IMG/VR virus record: IMGVR_UViG_3300017989_000122 | Span: 1-62,068 of that record | Source of the DNA: a virus | Reading direction: 5' to 3' (one strand) | DNA: 62,068 nucleotides | Shown: positions 49,138 through 57,066 of the stretch, piece after piece | How the letters are laid out: every line of letters starts with the position of its first letter | Numbering within the stretch: position 1 is the stretch's first letter | Made by a program: the position numbers and the translations under genes | The notes under the pieces: generated by a model | Seen by the model: only the letters and a program-made list of their open reading frames with translations | Databases searched by the model: none | Told to the model about the DNA's origin: nothing

Positions 49138-50240
49138 CACTCATATCTCCTTCTGCGTTTGGGTTTAAGTGCTTCGTCTATCTCTTTCCAGGTCTTGCCG
49201 ACGAGTCGACGGACGCGGCGGTAAAAGTGTTTGTCCTTCTCCATCAGTTTGACCAGGGCCGCTGTCGTCCCGCTCTTGCCTTCCAGTACGATTTTCCCGC
49301 GCCGCTTTCTTACCTTCTTGTACTCCAGCAGGAAGTCAATCATGCTCGTATTGTCATCCACACCATAGTCATACAACAACGGGATTTCAATCTGGGAGTG
49401 GCGACCCGTAACTTTGTTCTTCGTTATCTTGACGATGGCACTGAGTCCAATGCTGTGGGACTTGCCACTGACTTTCAATTTCATCTTCTTGCCGACCGCC
49501 GTCCATATTTCATGTGTGGAATAGAATTGCAGTGCACGCCCTCCACTACGCCGTTTCTTGGCGAAGGTCATAGGATTGATGTTATCCCGCGTTTGACTGA
49601 TGACGATGAGGCATGAGCGGGTTCCTTTGAGTTTTCCTTTTATCATCCGCAGTAACTGGCTGGACTTCTTTGGCTTGGACATTCCCATGTCCCCAGCGGC
49701 TTTGGTTCCTTCGCGCCTCGCTTTCATCTGTGTTTGGACTTTTTCGATTTCCTCGTCACTGGTCAATGCGTCAAAGGAATCAAGTACATACAACAGCGGG
49801 ATTTCACTGTTAAGCTCGGCATCCAAGTTGGCATGGAAGTCCTGTACCGTGTCACTATAAAGTGGACTATCATCCAGTCCGGTAGCAGGCGGCCGTATCC
49901 GACTTGCGGTTGCCTCCCCGAACAAATGGGGCAGATTGAACTCCAGTGCCTGCTCTGCGTCATCATAGATGAGATTATAGTCGTCGAACTTCTCGTCGTG
50001 GGCCATCTCCGCGAACGCGGTCAATGCCAGTAACGTCTTCCCACTGGAACTATCACCGATGAGATTGACAATCTTGCCCAGCGGCCAACCACCATCGACG
50101 CGGTTGGACAGGGCAAGGTTCAACAAGGTGGAACCGGTGGGGATGAACCCGGGTGGTGAATCATCTTCCTTGACTGTCCTGGCTTTCAGGTCCCGCCTGA
50201 TTTGCTTGGACAACTTCGGTTTGGTAGTTCGACGTGCCAT
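49137..50240 (-). CDS. RecA/UvsX-like recombinase
   Basis: 367 residues. Walker A GDSSSGKT at 62-69, Walker B near LLYVLDSFDAL, a conserved SQTRDNINPM segment after LIVI. The C-terminal 90 residues are basic. Probably forms filaments on single-stranded DNA and works with the neighbouring gp32-like protein, the Mre11-Rad50 set and the HARP helicase. Confidence 0.88.
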   Translation of the reverse strand: MARRTTKPKLSKQIRRDLKARTVKEDDSPPGFIPTGSTLLNLALSNRVDGGWPLGKIVNLIGDSSSGKTLLALTAFAEMAHDEKFDDYNLIYDDAEQALEFNLPHLFGEATASRIRPPATGLDDSPLYSDTVQDFHANLDAELNSEIPLLYVLDSFDALTSDEEIEKVQTQMKARREGTKAAGDMGMSKPKKSSQLLRMIKGKLKGTRSCLIVISQTRDNINPMTFAKKRRSGGRALQFYSTHEIWTAVGKKMKLKVSGKSHSIGLSAIVKITKNKVTGRHSQIEIPLLYDYGVDDNTSMIDFLLEYKKVRKRRGKIVLEGKSGTTAALVKLMEKDKHFYRRVRRLVGKTWKEIDEALKPKRRRRYE

Positions 50241-50260
50241 GACTCGCCTTTCAGTAAAGA

Positions 50261-50330
50261 GGTCGCCGAGGCATCATTTGTTAAGTGGGGAGCCACCCAA
50301 CCCACCAGAGGAGGTGACGCCCCGGCGACC
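50261..50330 (-). promoter_or_regulatory. Long inverted repeat between SSB and recA-like genes
   Basis: GGTCGCCGAGGC (50261-50272) and GCCCCGGCGACC (50319-50330) pair over 12 positions with one mismatch, around a 46-base loop with its own GTGGG/CCCAC pairing. On the minus transcript it follows the recA-like ribosome binding region upstream, so it may act as attenuator, mRNA stabiliser or protein-binding site. Confidence 0.4.
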
Positions 50331-50337
50331 GATGAGA

Positions 50338-51492
50338 CTACCTGCGCTTGCGTTTCTTGGTTTTTGTTTTCTTCTCATTAAGCCGGTCCTGCTCATCCTG
50401 GCAGGCCTCCCAGACACTGCAATCGTCGCACTGGCCTAGCTCGTTGCAATCATGGCCAAAGTTGCCTCCGTGGGGACACTGGCCTTCACCACCCTTCGTC
50501 CGACGGGACTTCTTTTTCTTCTTCGGCGGTTCCTCTTCCTCTTCCTCGTCCTCTTCCTCTTCCTCGTCCTCGTCCTCTTCCTCTTCCTCGTCCTCGTCCT
50601 CTTCCTCTTCCTCGTCCTCTTCCTCGTCCTCTTCCTCGTCCTCGTCATGGGCCGGACGCCTCTTCTTGCGAGTGCGGCGCGATTCCTCCTCCTCTTCTTC
50701 GGATTCCTCTTCCTCCTCGGCTTCCTCCTCGGCTTCCTCCTCTTCCTCGGCCTCGTTGCTTTCGCCAAGGAATATTGCCTCCAGCTTGTCGTAGGGAAGG
50801 ACGTTCAGCAGTTCATCGAGGTCCTGGGACTCGTCAAGGATTTCCTCGCCGTGCTCCTCGTCGCGGTCCTTGAAGTCGATTCGGGTGCACTCCAAATATG
50901 ACCTGGTGCCGAGCGATTCCTCCGTGAATCGCAGGCGGAGGGTTTTACCACCGCTGAGTTCGGCGAACCCATACGCGTCATCATCCTCGTCCAGATTGCG
51001 GAGTTCCTCTTCCAGCTTGCGACCGAATAGGTAAGTACTCACCTCCCATAACTGGACACCCTTGTCCGGGTCATCCACGTCGATGACATTGAACAGTTCG
51101 CGTTCCTTGGGACGGAGTGCCTTGATAGCATCTTCGTCTGCGTCCGAACGACGCTGCATCTCACTCCTCGCCTTGCAAATCGGGCACGGTTTTCCGACAG
51201 TTTTCGGGCAGAGGTAGGCCGACTCGTCGACACCAATGCCGAAGTGGACGAGGATGGTCCGCTGGTACCACAACTCACCCTTCTTGACTTCGGGATGATT
51301 ACTGACCGACACCTTATAGGGAACGATGTCGATGTTGTTGCGTCCGGCCTTCGGTCGCCAGAATGCCGTTCCTTCTTGGGCGTTGATGTAGTTACTGCCG
51401 CCGCCACGACTTGCGTTGCGTTCGGCCCGTTCACGCGCCTTCTTCGCCATACTGCTCTGGCGCTGTTTCTTACTCGTCCTCTTCTTTACCAT
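50338..51492 (-). CDS. gp32-like single-stranded DNA-binding protein with long acidic tail
   Basis: 384 residues. Residues 35-230 resemble T4 gp32: zinc site H83, C95, C103, C106 (YLCPKTVGKPCPIC) and the VDDPDKG region. From about residue 245 the chain is almost pure Glu/Asp with short Lys/Arg islands. The last 60 residues hold another Cys set (CPHGGNFGHDC then CDDC) and a basic end. The acidic tail is much longer than in gp32 and probably contacts helicase, polymerase and RecA-like partners. Confidence 0.82.
   Translation of the reverse strand: MVKKRTSKKQRQSSMAKKARERAERNASRGGGSNYINAQEGTAFWRPKAGRNNIDIVPYKVSVSNHPEVKKGELWYQRTILVHFGIGVDESAYLCPKTVGKPCPICKARSEMQRRSDADEDAIKALRPKERELFNVIDVDDPDKGVQLWEVSTYLFGRKLEEELRNLDEDDDAYGFAELSGGKTLRLRFTEESLGTRSYLECTRIDFKDRDEEHGEEILDESQDLDELLNVLPYDKLEAIFLGESNEAEEEEEAEEEAEEEEESEEEEEESRRTRKKRRPAHDEDEEEDEEEDEEEEEDEDEEEEEDEDEEEEEDEEEEEEPPKKKKKSRRTKGGEGQCPHGGNFGHDCNELGQCDDCSVWEACQDEQDRLNEKKTKTKKRKRR
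50530..50760. repeat. Low-complexity CTTCCTC repeats encoding the SSB acidic tail
   Basis: Simple repeats of TCCTCTTCCTCG type. A 56-base segment at 50687-50742 is identical to the window's last 56 bases (62013-62068) and includes the first 34 bases of the window. Confidence 0.9.
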
Positions 51493-51646
51493 CGTCCATA
51501 CTCCTTAAATCTGGTTGTTGCATTTCTTTCATCTGTCGCTTGGTGATAATCACTGCCGCCGTGATTACTTTGGCTAGAATATAAGCCAATACCGGGAGGA
51601 TAAAAAGTCCCATCAGTACCAGTAATATCCAGCCGAGTAGATTCAT
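51470..51646 (-). CDS. Small membrane protein, 58 residues
   Basis: ATG 51646 follows GAGGAGGAGGTAAT. Residues 3-35 are strongly hydrophobic (LLGWILLVLMGLFILPVLAY) with one or two spans, then a charged tail (KRQMKEMQQPDLRSMDDG). Overlaps the SSB start by 23 bases in another frame. Function unknown. Confidence 0.65.
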   Translation of the reverse strand: MNLLGWILLVLMGLFILPVLAYILAKVITAAVIITKRQMKEMQQPDLRSMDDGKEEDE

Positions 51647-51647
51647 A

Positions 51648-52130
51648 TTACCTCCTCCTCATTCGCTTGCGTACTCCCTTTCTCACTCCACTTCGTCGTT
51701 GATTCTCCAACAACTCCTCGTTCAGGTCACGAGGGGTCGAGGGGCCTGCGAAGTATTGCTGGCCATGAAGCTGGACCAACATCTCCAGTGCCTTCTTCTT
51801 GTGGTCGAGGGCACGGACGACCGCGTTGATGGTATCGACCTCGTGGGTCGCCTCGATGACTTCCTCATTGGCGGCAAGGAATCGCTCTTCCAGTTTGATT
51901 GCGTTGGAGAGTGCAGATTCGGTCACCTTTTCCAGACCGAACTTCTCCGGCTTCAGTCGCATCTCCTTGTCGAGTTCGGCCATGACGATGTCACGACGTT
52001 CCTTGGCGCGGTCGACTTCCGCCTTGGCGTCTGCCAGTTTCTCGCACCACTCACCCATCAGGGCTGGCTGGTTCACCCACTCGACATCGAGTGCGCTCGC
52101 ATTGATGGCAATGCTGTCCTTCACGTTCAT
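51648..52130 (-). CDS. Phage replication-block protein of unknown function
   Basis: 160 residues, helical. Starts with DVEWVNQPALMGEWCEKLAD and continues with a long charged coil. Proteins of this type are often encoded next to SSB and recombinase genes in phages, without known function. Leader GAGGAGGAAGAACA. The basic end GVRKGVRKRMRRR suggests DNA contact. Confidence 0.65.
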   Translation of the reverse strand: MNVKDSIAINASALDVEWVNQPALMGEWCEKLADAKAEVDRAKERRDIVMAELDKEMRLKPEKFGLEKVTESALSNAIKLEERFLAANEEVIEATHEVDTINAVVRALDHKKKALEMLVQLHGQQYFAGPSTPRDLNEELLENQRRSGVRKGVRKRMRRR

Positions 52131-52148
52131 TGTTCTTCCTCCTCTTCT

Positions 52149-52170
52149 GGATTATATATAGATACCGGTC
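52149..52170 (-). promoter_or_regulatory. AT-rich GGTATCTATATATAAT element
   Basis: On the minus strand GACCGGTATCTATATATAAT lies between the clamp-loader stop and the start of the next gene. A related GTATCTA plus AT motif occurs before the genes at 280 and 60032. Candidate leftward promoter or operator; no clear -35 box here. Confidence 0.35.
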
Positions 52171-53092
52171 AATCCGGCATTTCTGAATAGACCTCGGTGC
52201 ATAATCCTACGAGCCCATCGAAACCGCTGTCGTAAACATTTTCTTTGAATACTGACATGACAAAGGCGGCCTGTGGGTCGAGTTTGTCATTGTTAAGAAC
52301 GACCGTGCGGCAGTAGCCCATAATTGCCCGGCGTGTTTTCTCCGGGTCCTCCTTTTGAAGCCCGTTGAGTATGGTGGCAATTGTTTTCCATGGTGCCCGT
52401 TTGAAAAGGGCGCGGCAGAGTTCGATGACTTGGTTAGCCCTCTCCGCCTGCCGCGCCGCTGTCTTCAACATCCGCTTGGGAGGAAGGTCGATTATCTTTT
52501 CCAGTACCACCAGTGCCTGGCGAGCCGAGCCCATCGCATCGGTGGCGACTTGTCGTGCCACCTCCTCCGGCAAGTCCTTGCCCTCACTATGGGCCACCTC
52601 GCGCAGTAGCCGCTCCATCCGACGTCGGGGCAGGGGTGACCAAGAAAATTCAGTGCAGCGGGTGCGAATGGTAGGGAGGAGTTTATCCGGGTCAGTCGTG
52701 GCCAGGATGAAGTAACAATGGGATGGTGGGTCCTCCAGTGCCTTCAGTAAGGCATTCTGGGCGTCCTTGGTCAACTGGTGGCACTCATCCAACAACCATA
52801 CACGGACTTTGCCTTCCACCGGACTCAGCTGGGAGTTGTGCCGGATATCACGGATGGTATCGACACCACGGAAGTCCGCACTATCAATTTCCTTATAGTC
52901 CAGGTTGCCACAGCCCAACTCACGCCGGACGATTCTCGCGGCGGTGGTCTTGCCGGTGCCGCTCGGGCCGGTCATCAGGAAGGCGTGGGGGATATCTGGC
53001 TTGCTCAACGTAGCCTCCAGGGCAGCAAGCGTGTCGCGATTGCCCATCATCTCCTCGAGCGACTGTGGTCGATACTTGTTATATAGGCTCAT
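52169..53092 (-). CDS. Clamp loader subunit (DnaX/RFC-like AAA+ ATPase)
   Basis: 307 residues. NKYRPQSLEEMMGN at the start, Walker A GPSGTGKT, Walker B DECH, sensor ATTDPDKL and the SRC-like TRCTEF. The C-terminal half is helical collar. Loads the DnaN-like clamp at 57066-58091. Only one loader gene is seen, so it may form a homopentamer or use host subunits. Confidence 0.88.
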   Translation of the reverse strand: MSLYNKYRPQSLEEMMGNRDTLAALEATLSKPDIPHAFLMTGPSGTGKTTAARIVRRELGCGNLDYKEIDSADFRGVDTIRDIRHNSQLSPVEGKVRVWLLDECHQLTKDAQNALLKALEDPPSHCYFILATTDPDKLLPTIRTRCTEFSWSPLPRRRMERLLREVAHSEGKDLPEEVARQVATDAMGSARQALVVLEKIIDLPPKRMLKTAARQAERANQVIELCRALFKRAPWKTIATILNGLQKEDPEKTRRAIMGYCRTVVLNNDKLDPQAAFVMSVFKENVYDSGFDGLVGLCTEVYSEMPD

Positions 53093-53346
53093 TCCTTTTC
53101 TTCTCCCTTGATTCGGGCGATGACTTTAGGTATAAAACAACTATCACACTCGTTTGCTCCGTTAGTTCGACATTCTGCACAACCCTTTTCGATTTCCCTG
53201 ACGCACCGCTCGATGGCGGCGGCTTCTCCGGCTCGGTAGGCTTTTTCCGCAATTCTTACGGCTTCACCTTCCTTATGATAGTCTGGTTGTTTTTCCGCCC
53301 AATCAAAGATGTCTTTGAATGTATTAGGCTTCAACTGGTCACTCAT
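53089..53346 (-). CDS. Small Cys-containing hypothetical protein, 85 residues
   Basis: Coupled to the clamp loader by ATGA. Starts MSDQLKPNTFKDIFDWAEKQ; the C-terminal half holds CAECRTNGANECDSC, a possible zinc site. The MxDQLKP start is shared with a mini-gene at 53885-53977. Function unknown. Confidence 0.65.
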   Translation of the reverse strand: MSDQLKPNTFKDIFDWAEKQPDYHKEGEAVRIAEKAYRAGEAAAIERCVREIEKGCAECRTNGANECDSCFIPKVIARIKGEEKE

Positions 53347-53653
53347 CGCTCACCTCCTCTCCAACGCGGCATGGGGCGGACGTCCCACCGCCCATGCCAT
53401 TGTTGGCCTTCTCGTCTTCGGCTTCCACGGCGTCTGCAAACGGCATCCATATCTCATCCGGTATATCGAATCCGGGGACCGTACAGGCCGGGCTTTCGAG
53501 GTACTCCTTGAGGGCCACGGAAGCGGCCAACAAAGAAATGCTAGGGACCGAACAAGGAGGTGGACTGTACGCCGCCTCCCTGCATCCAAAGCACTGCCAC
53601 GACCCCGGCGCGTCTGCCGTTGTCAACTCGGTTCCGCATGTCGCGCATTTCAT
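53339..53653 (-). CDS. Small zinc-ribbon-like protein, 104 residues
   Basis: ATG 53653 with CCGGAGGTG leader. N-terminal KCATCG and CFGC make a C-x2-C...C-x2-C ribbon in the first 25 residues; the rest is helical and acidic. Likely nucleic-acid- or protein-binding. Not recognised. Confidence 0.6.
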   Translation of the reverse strand: MKCATCGTELTTADAPGSWQCFGCREAAYSPPPCSVPSISLLAASVALKEYLESPACTVPGFDIPDEIWMPFADAVEAEDEKANNGMGGGTSAPCRVGEEVSDE

Positions 53654-53892
53654 CGACAGTCACCTCCGGCGTTCGGCGATTTTAGTCTGAACGTCTTGTG
53701 ACAATACCGACACGATGCACGGTCGTAGTCCTTCCATCCTAAGGCATGGGCATGACCGGCGTACCCAAGCCCCTTCCTGCCACATGCAGGGCAAACCTCA
53801 CGCGCCGCCCGCAGCTTCGCCGGACAAAGCCTCGGAGGCGACGTGCTAAGGTCCGCGCCCGACCCATCCGTCTTGGTCTGTCCATCACTCAT
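53650..53892 (-). CDS. Small zinc-ribbon-like protein, 80 residues
   Basis: ATG 53892 behind AACGGAGGACC. Contains CPACGRKGLGYAGH and CRYCHKTF, a zinc ribbon with a Trp-rich linker. Starts MSDGQTKTDG. Overlaps the next start (ATGA). Role unknown. Confidence 0.6.
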   Translation of the reverse strand: MSDGQTKTDGSGADLSTSPPRLCPAKLRAAREVCPACGRKGLGYAGHAHALGWKDYDRASCRYCHKTFRLKSPNAGGDCR

Positions 53893-53977
53893 CGCCCGGT
53901 CCTCCGTTGTTGGTTGTTTCAGCACGCGCCTCAAGGCTGGCGTTCGCAATGCTTTCTGGCTTCAACTGGTCAGGCAT
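53885..53977 (-). CDS. Mini-gene, 30 residues
   Basis: ATG 53977 follows AAAGGAGCACACCG. It reads MPDQLKPESIANASLEARAE and stops at 53885, overlapping the next start. The first seven residues and the underlying DNA resemble the start of the 53089-53346 gene, so this may be a remnant of a duplicated gene or a leader peptide that couples translation. Confidence 0.45.
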   Translation of the reverse strand: MPDQLKPESIANASLEARAETTNNGGPGDE

Positions 53978-54470
53978 CGGTGTGCTCCTTTGGTTGCTTA
54001 TCCAGCGGGAATCGTGGGTCTATTCCCAAAGGGTTAAGTGGCCCAAATCTACATTCTTCACAACTGATATCCCCAGAAAATTCATGCTCGCAGTCATAGT
54101 CATAGCCATCGGTGGGGTTGCCGCAAGTATATCCCAGACAACGGGCAGGAGCGTCATGACCCCTCGGCGTGTCAGATTGCTCACACTCATCGGGTGGCTG
54201 GAAGTCGGGCGCGATGCGGTAGATACCTTCTGGACGTTCTGTTCTCTCGCAAAGCGAAAAATGTTTTACTGTCTTGCAATAAGATACCGTTTGACTGTGG
54301 CGTAGAACATCCACCTCTTCATCTGACAGAAACATTCTTGCTCTTTCATTCTCCTTCAACCTCTCGCAGATTTCCCTGCGCTCCGGCGTCCACCATGATG
54401 CAGGTTTCATTCCGTCTCTCCTTTTAATAAGCATGGCATCCGTTCTCGGCGTATCGCTATCGCTCATCAT
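53970..54470 (-). CDS. Cys-containing hypothetical protein, 166 residues
   Basis: Start ATG 54470 overlaps the polymerase stop; the ATG three bases on is equally possible. N-terminal half polar and helical. C-terminal half has CLGYTCGNPTDGYDYDCEHE and CEECRF, probably metal binding. Similar early segments (DTPRTDAML) are common in phage small proteins. Function unknown. Confidence 0.6.
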   Translation of the reverse strand: MMSDSDTPRTDAMLIKRRDGMKPASWWTPERREICERLKENERARMFLSDEEVDVLRHSQTVSYCKTVKHFSLCERTERPEGIYRIAPDFQPPDECEQSDTPRGHDAPARCLGYTCGNPTDGYDYDCEHEFSGDISCEECRFGPLNPLGIDPRFPLDKQPKEHTDA

Positions 54471-55828
54471 CCTCCCTCCATACTGAATTTCTCTTTCGCG
54501 TGCCAAGATTCTCCCGGCGGTGACAGCTCGACTTCGATTTCCAGTGGTGTAATAATCCACGACCATGCCTTACGGATGTCCTCGGTCATCACCTGTTCCA
54601 ATATTCCAACAATTTCTGGTATGTGCCTCGGTCGCACGTCCATCACGATTGAGTCATGGATTTGCCCGACGATGCAACGCGGTAGGCCCCTCGACCTCAG
54701 TCCAGCATGGATGTGAATCAGCGACCAGAGCAAGCAATGGAACGCCGCCCCCTGCACCGGGTAGTTGATACAGTCATTCCTGCTCATCAGATTGGAACAA
54801 CGAAACCCGGTTTTGCCTTCGATGAACCCCCGCTTCAAATATTGGGCGTACCAGTCCCGCCTCCATTGGTCATATACCCTGAACCGCCGCCAGAAGTTGG
54901 CTTCAACTTTTGCAATATGCTTTGTGAAGTCTATCAGGTTCCTAATTCCTTTTTTCATCAAGTGCTTCTTCAATGGGACTCCACTTTTGCTTTTCAAGTC
55001 CATCAACTCAATCGCGTTCCATAGTTCCGGTGCACAATCTTCGTAGTACGAACCATAGAACTGTGGGAATACAAACTTATTCTTACCACAGTATCGGATG
55101 TCGGAAGTCATTTCCTCCAATGGAAGGATGTAGCAGTTCGCCGCCTCATCACGATGTAAGTCCTTCGTCGGGTCCTTAATGTAATCCAGCATCAACGGGT
55201 CATGGTGATAGCAAGTCGCTACACGCACTTCGGCTCCATCGTAGTCGCTTTCGAGGAATTGCCGCCCTTTACGTGGGATGAAACATCGCCGGATGGTGCG
55301 CCCCTGTTCCTTGTCACGGATGGGCATGTTCTGGAAACTCGGATTGCTGGCCGATGACCGATACGTGCGGACAAAGTTCAGGGGAAAGTGTGGATGGATG
55401 AATCCGTCGACCATCTCCCGTTCGATTTGTACCAGGTACTGGATTGACTTCTGATGCTTCCGCATCTTGAGTAGGTCGGCGAGGAAGGGAACCTCCTTGG
55501 CCAGCACTTGCAAGCTGGCGGCGTCGACTCTCGGATTGCCTTTCTTCGTATGGTCGACCGGCTTCACACCCAGTTCCTTGAATAGAATCACAGTCAACTG
55601 TGGACCGGAGTCCAGATTCATGTCATCGCCGTATCGCTTCTTCCACTTATGTACACCCTTACTGGCCATCACTTCCCTGCGTGCCCTGTGCATCTTCCGG
55701 CGCGTCCTACGTAGTTGCGTTTGGAGGTATTCTTCGTCAATACGGATACCGAAGTTACTTACATCGGATAATGTCCGTACCCCTTGCAACATGAAATGAT
55801 TGAAGTCGGATAGTCGACTATGCTTCAT
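54467..55828 (-). CDS. DNA polymerase, family A, polymerase domain only
   Basis: 453 residues. Motif A has D195 in LESDYDGAEVRV, motif B spans about 245-259 (RYCGKNKFVFPQFYG) and motif C is QIHDS with H391-D392. The thumb is residues 1-130. There is no exonuclease domain; that lies in the upstream gene, coupled by ATGA. Copies the phage genome with the clamp and loader nearby. The Lys-Asn-x-Phe motif B form is common in phage UDG-polymerases. The preQ0-type base must be tolerated in the template if modified DNA is copied. Confidence 0.9.
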   Translation of the reverse strand: MKHSRLSDFNHFMLQGVRTLSDVSNFGIRIDEEYLQTQLRRTRRKMHRARREVMASKGVHKWKKRYGDDMNLDSGPQLTVILFKELGVKPVDHTKKGNPRVDAASLQVLAKEVPFLADLLKMRKHQKSIQYLVQIEREMVDGFIHPHFPLNFVRTYRSSASNPSFQNMPIRDKEQGRTIRRCFIPRKGRQFLESDYDGAEVRVATCYHHDPLMLDYIKDPTKDLHRDEAANCYILPLEEMTSDIRYCGKNKFVFPQFYGSYYEDCAPELWNAIELMDLKSKSGVPLKKHLMKKGIRNLIDFTKHIAKVEANFWRRFRVYDQWRRDWYAQYLKRGFIEGKTGFRCSNLMSRNDCINYPVQGAAFHCLLWSLIHIHAGLRSRGLPRCIVGQIHDSIVMDVRPRHIPEIVGILEQVMTEDIRKAWSWIITPLEIEVELSPPGESWHAKEKFSMEGG

Positions 55829-57066
55829 CGTTCCAACTCCCTCATTTGTGCATAAGCCAGGCGATGTTCCAACAACGCATCCATACCACAGTAAAGCAGT
55901 AGGTCGTCCATCGGTGCCTTGTCGATGGTATTAAAGGCGTTCGCCCCATCCTCCTTGCTTTCCAGAAACTTTGCCACACTTTTGTTGTAGTCGAAGATTC
56001 CCCATCGTCTAGCCGCCTGGAACTTGACTGATGTAATATTCGGTCGATTATCCAGGATGTGTGCCGCGAGAACAGTATCCCATATCCAGTTCCTTGGCTC
56101 GACGCCCAGGATGACTCGTGACCACTCATTCTCAAACGCGATATTGGCTGCAATCTTTTCGATGTCAGGATTTGCCATCAGTCGGGCAACTGTTTTTTGA
56201 ACGCGGCCGTCATTCATTGGGAAGGCCCACGCACCATCGACCGATGGACTGACGGCACAGGTTACAATGCGGTGGCCCTCCGCGTGGGGTTTGATGCCGG
56301 TCGTTTCGTAGTCAATGGTAATTCGGTCGCCGGCTTTGATACTACGAAGGCACTCGATGATTTCCCGTGGTTCCATCAGTCGCTTGATACAATCCTGTGC
56401 CACTATCATCTTCGGCAACTGTGATTTCTGTTTTGCCAGCCGCGCCACCAGCTTGATATCATCCTGGACTTGTAGGGTTGCCGGGTCGGTGGTCTTGCCA
56501 CGCCGTAGGAGGAACGCCGGATGGTAGGTGGCAACGAACCAACATCCCCGCTCATAGTCTGGAACCGCATAGCCGCGCCAGCGACTGATGCCTCCCAGTT
56601 CCTTACGCCAGCGGCCATCCATCCAGGCGGTCAACGCGACATTGCCGACCAGCAGTACGACCCGGGGTTTTAGTTCTTGGACTTCGCGCAACCAAAACTC
56701 CTTACAGGTTTTGATTTCCCGTCCGGTCGGCGTCCGATTGTTAGGCGGACGGCAGCGGATGGCATTGGTGCGCCAGCAGTCCATATCCATATTGAGGCCG
56801 GCTCGCCTCATCATCTGCCGAAGGAGGGCCCCAGAACCGCCCACCAAGGGCACCCCCTGGGCATCCTCGGCAGAACCCGGGGCTTCGGCCATGATGAGCA
56901 GTCGATGCCGTCCTTTGCCGTAGTGAGGCATCTTCGGCGAGTGGCATCCGGTCAAGAGTGTGCATGACTCGCCGCAGGTCAGGCGAGCCGCCCGTGGCGT
57001 CCTGGCCTTCCTCGTCCCGGTGCGCCGCTTGGCCTTTTTCGGGAGTTTGAAGAATCCGGTTCCCAT
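55825..57066 (-). CDS. Uracil-DNA glycosylase fused to 3'-5' exonuclease domain
   Basis: 413 residues. Residues about 25-210 are a family-4-type UDG: cysteines at 31, 35 and 41 plus later ones for a possible Fe-S cluster, AEAPG at 60-64, and the HPA motif at 182-184. Residues about 245-413 are a DnaQ-like exonuclease with D252-x-E254 (DYETTG) and a final YCGMDA motif. Known phages carry UDG-exo-pol in one chain; here the polymerase is a separate gene. UDG activity may remove uracil during replication or may be structural. Confidence 0.82.
   Translation of the reverse strand: MGTGFFKLPKKAKRRTGTRKARTPRAARLTCGESCTLLTGCHSPKMPHYGKGRHRLLIMAEAPGSAEDAQGVPLVGGSGALLRQMMRRAGLNMDMDCWRTNAIRCRPPNNRTPTGREIKTCKEFWLREVQELKPRVVLLVGNVALTAWMDGRWRKELGGISRWRGYAVPDYERGCWFVATYHPAFLLRRGKTTDPATLQVQDDIKLVARLAKQKSQLPKMIVAQDCIKRLMEPREIIECLRSIKAGDRITIDYETTGIKPHAEGHRIVTCAVSPSVDGAWAFPMNDGRVQKTVARLMANPDIEKIAANIAFENEWSRVILGVEPRNWIWDTVLAAHILDNRPNITSVKFQAARRWGIFDYNKSVAKFLESKEDGANAFNTIDKAPMDDLLLYCGMDALLEHRLAYAQMRELER

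Noticed and set aside
50443-50794. Plus-strand frames with poly-Ser or Leu/Phe runs opposite the SSB tail
   Set aside because: Produced by the low-complexity repeat that encodes Glu on the other strand.
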